Origin: Myxococcales bacterium
Lineage (GTDB): Bacteria; Myxococcota_A; UBA9042; JABWCM01
Length of the DNA stretch: 64,000 bases
Direction of reading: 5' to 3'
Assembly: GCA_013360285.1 (NCBI GenBank)
Contig: JABWCM010000003.1
Coordinates: 1-64,000 of the forward strand
Below are positions 18,222-25,437 of the stretch, piece after piece. A program made the position numbers and the translations under genes. Position 1 is the stretch's first letter, and the number at the start of each line of letters is the position of its first letter. The notes beneath the pieces are model-generated. The model ran no database searches and was not told the origin of the DNA. It saw only the letters and a list, made by a program, of their open reading frames with translations.

Positions 18222-18824
18222 TCAGAATGAAGAGCCGGGTTGTTTTAAGAATTCGATTTCTTCCGGCGTTGATTCGCGTCCCAAAATGACATTCCGGTGC
18301 GGAAACCGCCCAAAACGGTCAATCACAACCTGGTGTTTTACGGCATAATCGTAAAATAGTTCGGTCATTTTCGCCAGTTGCGGTGGTGCAACCTTTCTTA
18401 AGTGATCAAAACACTGGACACTACGGTATTGGATCAATTTGTCTTCGGTGTGTTCCAGCGGTAAATAAAAAAACAGTTTTTCCGCAGAATTCAGATCCTC
18501 GTCCATCCGGTGATCCAACCCAGTTAAAACAAGCAGGCGGGCCAGTGGATCGTGGGAAAACGCTCGCGGGGTTCCGCGGTAAATATTCCGTGGAAACTGG
18601 TCCAACAACACGACGAGCGCGAGACGGCCCTGTGGCGATTCGTCCCAACTTTTTAGTGACCCGTCAGCCGCCCGTTCCACGAGATTTTCAAACCGTTCCT
18701 TCAAAAGTGTGTCGGTGGCATCGGATTTGCCGAACCATAAGTCGATGCGGTGTTGAGGAATTTCGGTTTGTGTGACCCCTTCAAACCAGAAATCCAGCAC
18801 CATCTGTGGGTTGTCGTTGTTCAT
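18222..18824 (-). CDS. DUF924 family protein
   Basis: A 200-residue cytoplasmic protein matching the DUF924 family over its full length: VLDFWFEG at the start, IDLWFGKSDATD, ALVVLLDQFPRNIYRGTPRAF, LFFYLPLEHTEDKLIQ, and the C-terminal VIDRFGRFPHRNVILGRES. The fold is an all-helical TPR-like bundle; the reaction, if any, is unknown. The ORF-track entry begins at 19298, inside the divergent lipoprotein gene. The real start is ATG 18824 with AAGGAG five bases upstream. Nothing around it explains its role; the 3' neighbour is the palindromic element. Confidence 0.9.
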   Translation of the reverse strand: MNNDNPQMVLDFWFEGVTQTEIPQHRIDLWFGKSDATDTLLKERFENLVERAADGSLKSWDESPQGRLALVVLLDQFPRNIYRGTPRAFSHDPLARLLVLTGLDHRMDEDLNSAEKLFFYLPLEHTEDKLIQYRSVQCFDHLRKVAPPQLAKMTELFYDYAVKHQVVIDRFGRFPHRNVILGRESTPEEIEFLKQPGSSF

Positions 18825-18962
18825 CAATACTCCTTTGTGTCCCCGAACCCGTTTTGGCCAGCGTACAAAATATTGCTGCCGTACGCCAGTCATCTGTCTG
18901 CACGCTGGACACTTTGGGTGCAAAGGGGTAGGGTTTTTGGGGTTTGAGTACGAGGGAGTCTT

Positions 18963-21599
18963 ATGAGAAGCAAGATCGGTTACGGAATGTGGTTGGGCGC
19001 TGCGATGACGGTGTGGATTGTGATGGCTGTGGGTTGTGAGGAAAGGAAACCACGGCTGAGCGCCTTTTGTGACACGGACACACCCTGTCCGTCGTCGGAA
19101 CAATGTCTGAACGGAACCTGTTTTCCGACGTGCAACAAAAACGAAGACTGCGATGGGACCACAATTTGTTATCAAGGTGTTTGTGTTCAACCGTGTGATC
19201 CGTCGTTTGTGTGTCCGGCGGAGCCGGAAACAATCTGTGTGGACGGCGCCTGTTACCCTGCCGACCCGCCGGGAATCGTGGATGGCGGTGGGCCTCAAAC
19301 CGTAAATGAACAGGAAGAGGTGATCTTAAACGCCGATAACAGTATTGCCTACGAACCTGAAACTGTTGTGTTTGAATGGAACTTTATTGCATCCAATCCC
19401 AAAGGCATTGTCGTTCAGCCCGAAATCGTTGAAACAAAAGCGGATTCGGTTATTGCACCACAAGTTCGTTTTGTTGCACCGAACGTGGTTCAGGATACGA
19501 CGTTGATGTTTGAATTGGCGATGCGGGATTCGTCGGGTCGTGAAAAGAAAGATAGTGTCGAGATTACTATACTTAACACGATTAACGAGGTTCCAGAGGT
19601 CGCGATATCGGGTGAGCCAACCGGCAATCCGTTGCCGGGCGAAACCGTCGAACTGGCCGCGGACGCCGACGATCCCAATCCGGGGACGGTGTTGACGTTT
19701 GTATGGACGGCGACCTCTGAACCCGAGGGTACCGAATTGGAAATCGTCGACACGTCGGAAACACAGGACATGAGTTCCGTGTCGTTTATTGTTCCGGAAG
19801 TTGCTGTAGATACAACCTTTTTGGTTACCGTCACCGTTTCTGACGGAACCGATTCACAAACTGCGTCCATCAGCTTCGTCGTGAAGGCATCTGGGTGTAG
19901 TGCGGAGCAGTTGGCAGCGTGTGACGATGGCAATGTTTGTACCGACGACGGTTGTGATCTCGAAACAGGATGTTTTTACAACGCGGCGGACGGCGTTCCT
20001 TGTGATGATTTGGATGCGTGCACGGTTGCGGATAGTTGTGTTGACATGGTGTGTGTGAGCGGTGGTGCACTGGATTGTGATGACCTCAACATCTGCACCA
20101 TCGATAGCTGTGATGCCACAACCGGATGTGTCAATGACCCGTCCGATGGTCTCGGATGTGATGACTCGGACCCCTGCACGGTAGCCGACCAATGTCTTGG
20201 AGGTTTGTGTTCGGGTTTGCCGTTGTGTGAAGACGGTAATCCTTGCACCGACGATATTTGTGTCGGCCCTGATCAGTGTGATTTCCCGCCGCGTATTGTG
20301 GGGTATCCGTGCGGAGAGGCAGCAATGTGCAACGTCGTGGGTCAATGTATGACGTTTATGCAAGAACAGGTAAGTTCAGGCGAATTTGGCAATTACAGCA
20401 CGGCAATGTTGTTGGACAGCAATTTTTCTGGTGGGTGGGTGACAGCCGCGGGGTATTTGCAACCTCCGGGTGATGTCCCGGGGGTGCCGACATTGTATGA
20501 ATATGGAATTATTGCGGGTTTCTACGTCGGTGATGGAGCGTGGATCGAACACATGCGTATCCATCCGCTATTGGCCATAGAGGACTACATTGCGGTTGGT
20601 CGCTATGGGGCGGTTACTGTAGCGGGTGAAGGCTGGTATGACTCCGATTCGATCGGCTGGGTTTCGTCGGATCACGACTTGTTGAGCATATCGTCCGGCT
20701 TTTTGGGGGACAGTGACTCGGAAACGACGGGAAGCTCCTTGTATCTTGCCGGAACCGGCTATGGATCCGAGGGCGTAATTGGAAAGATGGTGCTGTGCGC
20801 ATCCAACTACGACGTATGTGATTATGCCTACATAGATGGACCGGCCGCACCGATTCAAGAAACACTTCTCGGTAACCACGTAGAATTTGGCAAAGACGGG
20901 GTCACGTTCACCGTGCCGTACGCATTCGGGTTTGCCGGAGTATCGGAACAGGGGGATGCGCCGCGAATATATGGGCATGCAAAAGTCGACCAAGACATCA
21001 TGGCGTATCAAACCGGTGTCGAATTTCCAAAATGGAGTTCCGAGCCACCTTTGGGATGCGACGCGGCAAAGGCTGGTTCCCCATGTGCCGGCGTAACGGA
21101 GTGGTTTGATGTTCATAAGACAAACGAAGTGGATGTATGGGTAAGTGCAGACCACGGAAAACTGTTGCACTTTGATGGTGAATGGAAAGAGGTCCCGTTG
21201 GGAGGATTGCCGGATTGGCTTGATCCCAAAATGTTGACACTTCGATCGGTATTTGCAACAAAGGATGCGGTGTGGGTTATTGCTGATGGCCCCGGCTGTG
21301 GAACGGTCGAGTGTCCGGCCGATCCGACTTATCGGTCCGTGTTTTTGTTGCACCTCGACATGCAATCGTCAACGTGGGTTCCTGCGGTCAAGATCATGAC
21401 TCGGCAGTGTTTTGATGACGGTGTGTTGTCGTGTGACCAGCAGCTTGAACTATTTGGTGTTGAAGACATCGTGATGAACGAGTGGATGGATATGGTTTTG
21501 GCGGGCGCAGACCTCGAGAAAAACGAGGAAACGGGCACTGCGCGGGGTACGATGTCTTTTTGGCATATATATCTGGGTGATCCGCCCGCCGCTCAATAA
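18963..21599 (+). CDS. Cysteine-rich, Ig/cadherin-like surface lipoprotein
   Basis: An 878-residue predicted lipoprotein (lipobox VMAVGC, Cys25). Order of regions: an EGF-like Cys-rich part (about 30-97, e.g. CPSSEQCLNGTCFPTC), two immunoglobulin/PKD-like beta-sandwich domains (about 110-310, VTVSDGTDSQTASISFVV), four or so repeats of the CDDxNxCTxDxCDxxTGC type (about 315-465), and a C-terminal domain (about 470-878) that I do not recognise. That last domain has several GY/DS-rich beta stretches and scattered Cys pairs. The CDDGN repeats are the same kind as in the giant proteins at 37547-58258, so it may share their surface function. GGGAG lies four bases before ATG 18963. Transcribed divergently from the DUF924 gene; mscL follows after 18 bases. 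Confidence 0.8.
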   Translation: MRSKIGYGMWLGAAMTVWIVMAVGCEERKPRLSAFCDTDTPCPSSEQCLNGTCFPTCNKNEDCDGTTICYQGVCVQPCDPSFVCPAEPETICVDGACYPADPPGIVDGGGPQTVNEQEEVILNADNSIAYEPETVVFEWNFIASNPKGIVVQPEIVETKADSVIAPQVRFVAPNVVQDTTLMFELAMRDSSGREKKDSVEITILNTINEVPEVAISGEPTGNPLPGETVELAADADDPNPGTVLTFVWTATSEPEGTELEIVDTSETQDMSSVSFIVPEVAVDTTFLVTVTVSDGTDSQTASISFVVKASGCSAEQLAACDDGNVCTDDGCDLETGCFYNAADGVPCDDLDACTVADSCVDMVCVSGGALDCDDLNICTIDSCDATTGCVNDPSDGLGCDDSDPCTVADQCLGGLCSGLPLCEDGNPCTDDICVGPDQCDFPPRIVGYPCGEAAMCNVVGQCMTFMQEQVSSGEFGNYSTAMLLDSNFSGGWVTAAGYLQPPGDVPGVPTLYEYGIIAGFYVGDGAWIEHMRIHPLLAIEDYIAVGRYGAVTVAGEGWYDSDSIGWVSSDHDLLSISSGFLGDSDSETTGSSLYLAGTGYGSEGVIGKMVLCASNYDVCDYAYIDGPAAPIQETLLGNHVEFGKDGVTFTVPYAFGFAGVSEQGDAPRIYGHAKVDQDIMAYQTGVEFPKWSSEPPLGCDAAKAGSPCAGVTEWFDVHKTNEVDVWVSADHGKLLHFDGEWKEVPLGGLPDWLDPKMLTLRSVFATKDAVWVIADGPGCGTVECPADPTYRSVFLLHLDMQSSTWVPAVKIMTRQCFDDGVLSCDQQLELFGVEDIVMNEWMDMVLAGADLEKNEETGTARGTMSFWHIYLGDPPAAQ

Positions 21600-21617
21600 C
21601 ACATTTAGGAGACGAAT

Positions 21618-22085
21618 ATGAGCATGATCAAAGAATTTCGCGAATTTGCGATGAGGGGAAATGTGGTCGATATGGCCGTCGGTGTGATTATCGGCGGCGC
21701 CTTCGGTAAGATAGTGACCTCGGTAGTAAACGATTTGATTATGCCTCCTATTGGAAAGGCGATGGGGGGAGTGAATTTTCAGGACCTGTTTATTAATCTT
21801 GACCCAGGAAAAACGCTTCCGACCGGGGAAGCTGTGACGTCGTTGGCCCAGGCGAAAGAAGCAGGAGTTGCCGTCATTGCTTATGGGCAGTTCATCAACG
21901 TGGTTTTGGACTTTTTGATCATCGCGTTTTGTATTTTTATGCTGATCCGCGTCATGAACAAGCTGGCAAAAAAAGACGAACCTGCACCGGTGCCGGCGGC
22001 TCCAACCACCAAAGACTGCCCCAGATGTTTGTCCTCCATTCCGATCAAAGCAACCCGATGTGCACATTGCACCTCGGATGTTTGA
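21618..22085 (+). CDS. mscL: Large-conductance mechanosensitive channel with C-terminal zinc-ribbon tail
   Basis: MscL, a homopentameric inner-membrane pressure valve, 155 residues. The N-terminal amphipathic helix and TM1 are the family hallmark ([36 protein letters not shown]), and TM2 is [18 protein letters not shown]. The loop is longer than in the E. coli protein. The usual C-terminal helix is replaced by a Pro/Ala linker plus [18 protein letters not shown], a four-Cys zinc-ribbon-like module. I recall such tails in some MscL proteins, but their role is not established to my knowledge. AGGAG lies six bases before the ATG. Eighteen bases downstream of the Cys-rich lipoprotein, so probably cotranscribed. 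Confidence 0.95.
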   Translation: MSMIKEFREFAMRGNVVDMAVGVIIGGAFGKIVTSVVNDLIMPPIGKAMGGVNFQDLFINLDPGKTLPTGEAVTSLAQAKEAGVAVIAYGQFINVVLDFLIIAFCIFMLIRVMNKLAKKDEPAPVPAAPTTKDCPRCLSSIPIKATRCAHCTSDV

Positions 22086-22107
22086 TGTCCCTAAGTCGCT
22101 TGGTCGT

Positions 22108-22938
22108 TCATTCGCTGGACGTGTCTTCCGTGTGCAGAACTTGTGCGTTTTTCCCGCCATAACGTTTCAGTGCCTGCTCGTCGGGAAAATACTGCCACAG
22201 TGGGCCATTGACGGTGGACTTTAGTTCCTGTCCGGCGTAACGGTGCCATGGGTCCCTAAATAACAAATATCTTAGTGGGTCCATGACCGTCCGCAAAAAC
22301 GCCAAACTGTCGATGGTTCCCATTTCGGGATGGATCGGTGAAGTGATCAATTTGCGAAGTTCTTTGAGTGTTGATTCATCAAGTCCACTTTCGATTGGTT
22401 GGCGTATCAGGGGAAGTTCTTCAGCAGGCTCCATCATACAGCGACCAATGTTTCGCAAAAAAAACTGTGGATTTCGATGTTCCATACGGTCTTTTGCTTT
22501 TTGCATCGGCTCGGTCAGCTCTTTGTCTCCGCGCGCCCGTATTGTGTACACCATCGACTTGTGAGCTGTTTTCTTTTCGATCCGTGTAGTCAGTGTGGGT
22601 TTGGTTTCCGTCCTTGCTGTTCTCAACAGCCACGGTTCAAAGGACGCATCAACAATTTCGACCGGGTTATGTGTAGCCGCCAGACGAGCAGCAATATTGA
22701 GGGTTTTGTGATAGGATTTGTTTTGTTCGTCAGTAAGATAGCCCGATGTCCAACAGAGCAGCGACCGCCAGAATTTTTGTTTTGTGGACCGTTGAGATGC
22801 AGTATGGCGCACGTTTCGGAGTGGAAAGATCACCTCGGGGCAGCCAAACAGCGACGCGGTATTTGGAAACGTGATTGCTGCGAATGAGTCGGGTGTATCC
22901 TGATCGGGTGTGTTTGCCTGCAAACAATCGATGGTCAT
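22108..22938 (-). CDS. Orphan protein, function unknown
   Basis: A 276-residue protein that I do not recognise. No signal peptide or membrane helix is seen. The sequence is charged in the middle (ARTETKPTLTTRIEKKTAHKS, ARGDKELTEPMQKAKDRME), with a short conserved-looking end (FRDPWHRYAGQELKSTVNGPLWQYFPDEQ). I choose ATG 22938 over the TTG at 22950. The ATG overlaps the stop of a small upstream ORF in the ATGA arrangement typical of coupled translation, and both lack a strong ribosome site. It lies downstream of the FHA/AAA/DUF1257/DUF2997 cassette on the same strand, but a 280-base gap separates them, so membership is uncertain. Convergent with mscL. Confidence 0.6.
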   Translation of the reverse strand: MTIDCLQANTPDQDTPDSFAAITFPNTASLFGCPEVIFPLRNVRHTASQRSTKQKFWRSLLCWTSGYLTDEQNKSYHKTLNIAARLAATHNPVEIVDASFEPWLLRTARTETKPTLTTRIEKKTAHKSMVYTIRARGDKELTEPMQKAKDRMEHRNPQFFLRNIGRCMMEPAEELPLIRQPIESGLDESTLKELRKLITSPIHPEMGTIDSLAFLRTVMDPLRYLLFRDPWHRYAGQELKSTVNGPLWQYFPDEQALKRYGGKNAQVLHTEDTSSE

Positions 22939-23126
22939 CTGCGTTTCCAAATGGCAATAACGATCATGACAGTGGGCGCCAATCCTGTTTTGTATCGGTC
23001 GATGGCCCGCGAAACAATGGTTGGTTGAATTGATAGGCTAAACTGAAACTTGCCCTTCCAACTATCCTTCGGCAGCAAGGCCGATACGGTCGCACATTGG
23101 GGTCGTGTTTCCTCGTGTGTGCCCAA
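22935..23126 (-). CDS. Possible small protein coupled to the downstream orphan gene
   Basis: A 63-codon ORF with TTG start, whose TGA overlaps the ATG of the 276-residue orphan (ATGA). The C-terminal half (FSLSIQPTIVSRAIDRYKTG, then APTVMIVIAIWKRR) looks protein-like. There is no clear ribosome site and an in-frame stop lies just upstream of the TTG. The only support is the coupling geometry, so this may be a non-coding leader. Confidence 0.3.
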   Translation of the reverse strand: MGTHEETRPQCATVSALLPKDSWKGKFQFSLSIQPTIVSRAIDRYKTGLAPTVMIVIAIWKRR

Positions 23127-23220
23127 CAGGGTGCAGGCCTACCTCGGCGCGGCAAAAGTCGGCGCGCCCAGAATTGATGGGCTTGCTGACGGTCTCGCGA
23201 GTCCTGGTGCGAAATACGGG

Positions 23221-23430
23221 CTAACTGTTGCCGATTTTGATTTGTTCAGTTGTTTCCGTTGGTGTCTGGTAATATTCCCGCGTGTACTCCCGATCCACGA
23301 CTTCACCCAGCGCTTCTTCGAGAAATTCCGTAAGGTCGAGGCACTCGGCCCCCTTGGCGCCGACCACTTCCAAAGAAACAGTACCATCCGGAGCGATCAC
23401 GATATCGATTTCACGTTTGCTTACGCCCAT
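23221..23430 (-). CDS. DUF2997 family small protein
   Basis: A 69-residue protein starting MGVSKREIDIVIAPDGTVSLEVVGAKG, then CLDLTEFLEEALGEVV. This is the DUF2997 pattern: a beta hairpin, a conserved Cys and an acidic helix. The family almost always sits beside DUF1257, as here, and its role is unknown. The ORF-track version (23595 start) reads through the DUF1257 gene. The real start, ATG 23430, overlaps the DUF1257 stop by ten bases and has GGTGAG at good spacing. Its tail TTEQIKIGNS is not conserved in my memory of the family. Confidence 0.82.
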   Translation of the reverse strand: MGVSKREIDIVIAPDGTVSLEVVGAKGAECLDLTEFLEEALGEVVDREYTREYYQTPTETTEQIKIGNS

Positions 23431-23822
23431 GTTCTCACCCGTATCCGTATCTGGTTTTCTTCGTTTTGTTCTTCTTCCTGCAGTGTATAACCACGTTTTT
23501 TTATCTCCGCCATCACTTTGTGATACGCGTAACGTTGTTTTACCTGCTGCATGAATTCTTTTTGAGTGACCCCTCGGGTTGTCTCCACGCCCCACCAGTC
23601 TGCGACAAACTCAACCCCTTTTGCGCCCACCTTTACGCCAATATCGTAGGTTTTGGATGCATGGATTGCGATTTTTGCCTCGGTTGTTTGCCCGAGATAA
23701 CCCTTCACTGTCACAAACTGATGCTCTTCTGCGGTGGTGTGGGCGTAACCCAAATCTTTTAGCGCCAACTGCAGGGCCACCAGGTCGTGAATCTTGGTTT
23801 CGACCGTTGTAAAGTGAGACAT
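23421..23822 (-). CDS. DUF1257 (Ycf35-like) protein
   Basis: A 133-residue protein beginning MSHFTTVETKIHDLVALQLALKDLG, the typical opening of DUF1257/Ycf35 proteins of cyanobacteria, red-algal plastids and some other bacteria. Further family-like parts are VKVGAKGVEFVADWWGVE and FMQQVKQRYAYHKVMAEIKKRGY. The family has no assigned biochemical function. It belongs to the FHA-AAA-DUF1257-DUF2997 cassette: 53 bases after the ATPase gene and overlapping DUF2997. The pairing with DUF2997 and a Ycf46 ATPase is a recurrent neighbourhood, suggesting one complex. Confidence 0.88.
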   Translation of the reverse strand: MSHFTTVETKIHDLVALQLALKDLGYAHTTAEEHQFVTVKGYLGQTTEAKIAIHASKTYDIGVKVGAKGVEFVADWWGVETTRGVTQKEFMQQVKQRYAYHKVMAEIKKRGYTLQEEEQNEENQIRIRVRTWA

Positions 23823-23875
23823 GGCTTTTCTTCTCAGGTGGTTGTAAAAGGGTGTTAAATAAACATACTTGGATG

Positions 23876-25432
23876 TTAAATTTCCAACTGGCTGAAAGTG
23901 GATTCGTCGCGTAATGCTCCGTCGTCAAACGACGCACGCCGTGCGCGGGTCCGTGCCCACTCCCGCATCCCATCAATGCCTTCTTTCATTGTCAAAGACA
24001 ACGGAATAATTTCCTGGGCGCTGGTGATGACCCGGTCGGTATCAATGTCGGAGCCGGCCTCGAACGCGTCGTACAACGCGCTGATAATCGCTTGTTCGAT
24101 TTCCGAACCACTGAATCCCTGTGTGGCTGCAACAATTTTTTCGAGATCGTACGTGTCGGGGTTCCGTTTTTTCTTTTCCAAGTGGATTCTGATGATCTGT
24201 TTACGTTCCAACGCATTCGGCAGGTCCACAAAGAAGATTTCGTCGAAACGGCCCTTTCGTAATAGTTCCGGTGGCAGCATGGACACGTCGTTTGCCGTCG
24301 CGATTACAAATACCGGGGTGTTTTTTTCCTGTAACCATGTGATAAAGCTGGCAAAAACACGTGCTGTTGTGCCGGCGTCTGATTGACCGCTTGATTTTGT
24401 TCCGCTAAATCCCTTTTCCAACTCATCCAGCCACAGAATCGATGGCGCCACGGCTTCAGCGGTCCGAATACATCGTCGGATATTCTCTTCCGACGAACCG
24501 ACCAGACTGGAGAAGACCTTTCCCACGTCCAATCTCAACAACGGCATCTGCCACAATGACGCCATTGCCTTGGCCGTTAACGACTTTCCACAACCGGGCA
24601 CCCCGATCATCAAAATCCCCTTGGGCACAGGAAGGCCAAACTCGCGGGCTTTTTGGCTGAATGCCAACTGCCGTTTGTTCAACCATGCTTTGAGAATCTC
24701 CAAACCGCCGACATCATTAAAATCATCTCTTGTTTCGTAGAATTCCAGAATGCCGCTTTTTCGGATGATGTGCTTTTTTTCCCCCAGGATGGTTTCAATG
24801 TCCAGGTCCTTTTTGCTGACAAGGGATTTGGCGAACACGTTTCGTGCTTCGTCAGCAGTTAGGCCAAGGGCGGCTTCGATAACTCTTTCGCGCAGATCGG
24901 GATCACGCATGATAGCCATTTGATCCCGGCGAGAACCAACGCGGGACATAACATCGGTTACGATTTCGTCGATGTCGTCACGGACCGGAAGTTCAAAATC
25001 GATGATCGCCATCTCTTTTTCCAGTTCCGGCACCGGCTTCAAAACGGGTGTCAATAAAATCACATGTCGTTTGTATTCTTTGTACAAACTACGGGACAGA
25101 TCGCGTAATTTGCGCACGATTGTCGGATCCTGCAAAAACGGATGCATGTCGCGTAAAATGAAGATCGCGTCGGCTTCGTACTTATGAATGAACTCAAGCG
25201 CTCGCAGCGGGTCTTTGATGTCGTTGAACCCTTCGCCGTTGTCGTGCAGAAATCCTTCTGTTATCGACCACTTGAGAACTTGTCGTCGTGTACGCGATCC
25301 TTCCTGAACCCCGGCGATGGAGCGAATGGCATTTTCGACCCGCAATTCTTCGGGGGAGATCACATACAGCAGCGGGTATCCTGCACGAATCAGGTATTCG
25401 ATTTCCGTTCGGCTCGAAATTTTTTCGAACAT
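23876..25432 (-). CDS. Ycf46-like AAA ATPase
   Basis: A 518-residue AAA ATPase. The N-terminal region (1-240) has the Ycf46 opening IEYLIRAGYPLLYVISPEELRVE and a degenerate P-loop-like fold. The C-terminal AAA core (about 250-450) has Walker A GVPGCGKSLTAKA, Walker B SILWLDELEKGF, sensor-1 VFVIATAND and the arginine-finger region LPPELLRKGRFDEIFFVDLP. Ycf46 proteins are plastid/cyanobacterial-type AAA proteins; some literature links them to inorganic-carbon use, but the biochemistry is unclear. Here it is in a non-photosynthetic setting, five bases after the FHA gene, whose last codons supply its ribosome site (GAGG). A remodelling function acting on DUF1257/DUF2997 is inference. Confidence 0.9.
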   Translation of the reverse strand: MFEKISSRTEIEYLIRAGYPLLYVISPEELRVENAIRSIAGVQEGSRTRRQVLKWSITEGFLHDNGEGFNDIKDPLRALEFIHKYEADAIFILRDMHPFLQDPTIVRKLRDLSRSLYKEYKRHVILLTPVLKPVPELEKEMAIIDFELPVRDDIDEIVTDVMSRVGSRRDQMAIMRDPDLRERVIEAALGLTADEARNVFAKSLVSKKDLDIETILGEKKHIIRKSGILEFYETRDDFNDVGGLEILKAWLNKRQLAFSQKAREFGLPVPKGILMIGVPGCGKSLTAKAMASLWQMPLLRLDVGKVFSSLVGSSEENIRRCIRTAEAVAPSILWLDELEKGFSGTKSSGQSDAGTTARVFASFITWLQEKNTPVFVIATANDVSMLPPELLRKGRFDEIFFVDLPNALERKQIIRIHLEKKKRNPDTYDLEKIVAATQGFSGSEIEQAIISALYDAFEAGSDIDTDRVITSAQEIIPLSLTMKEGIDGMREWARTRARRASFDDGALRDESTFSQLEI

Positions 25433-25437
25433 GCGGG

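Noticed and set aside
18825-19298. 158-residue N-terminal extension of the DUF924 protein in the ORF track
   Set aside because: It is antisense to the lipoprotein gene; ATG 18824 with AAGGAG matches the family start.
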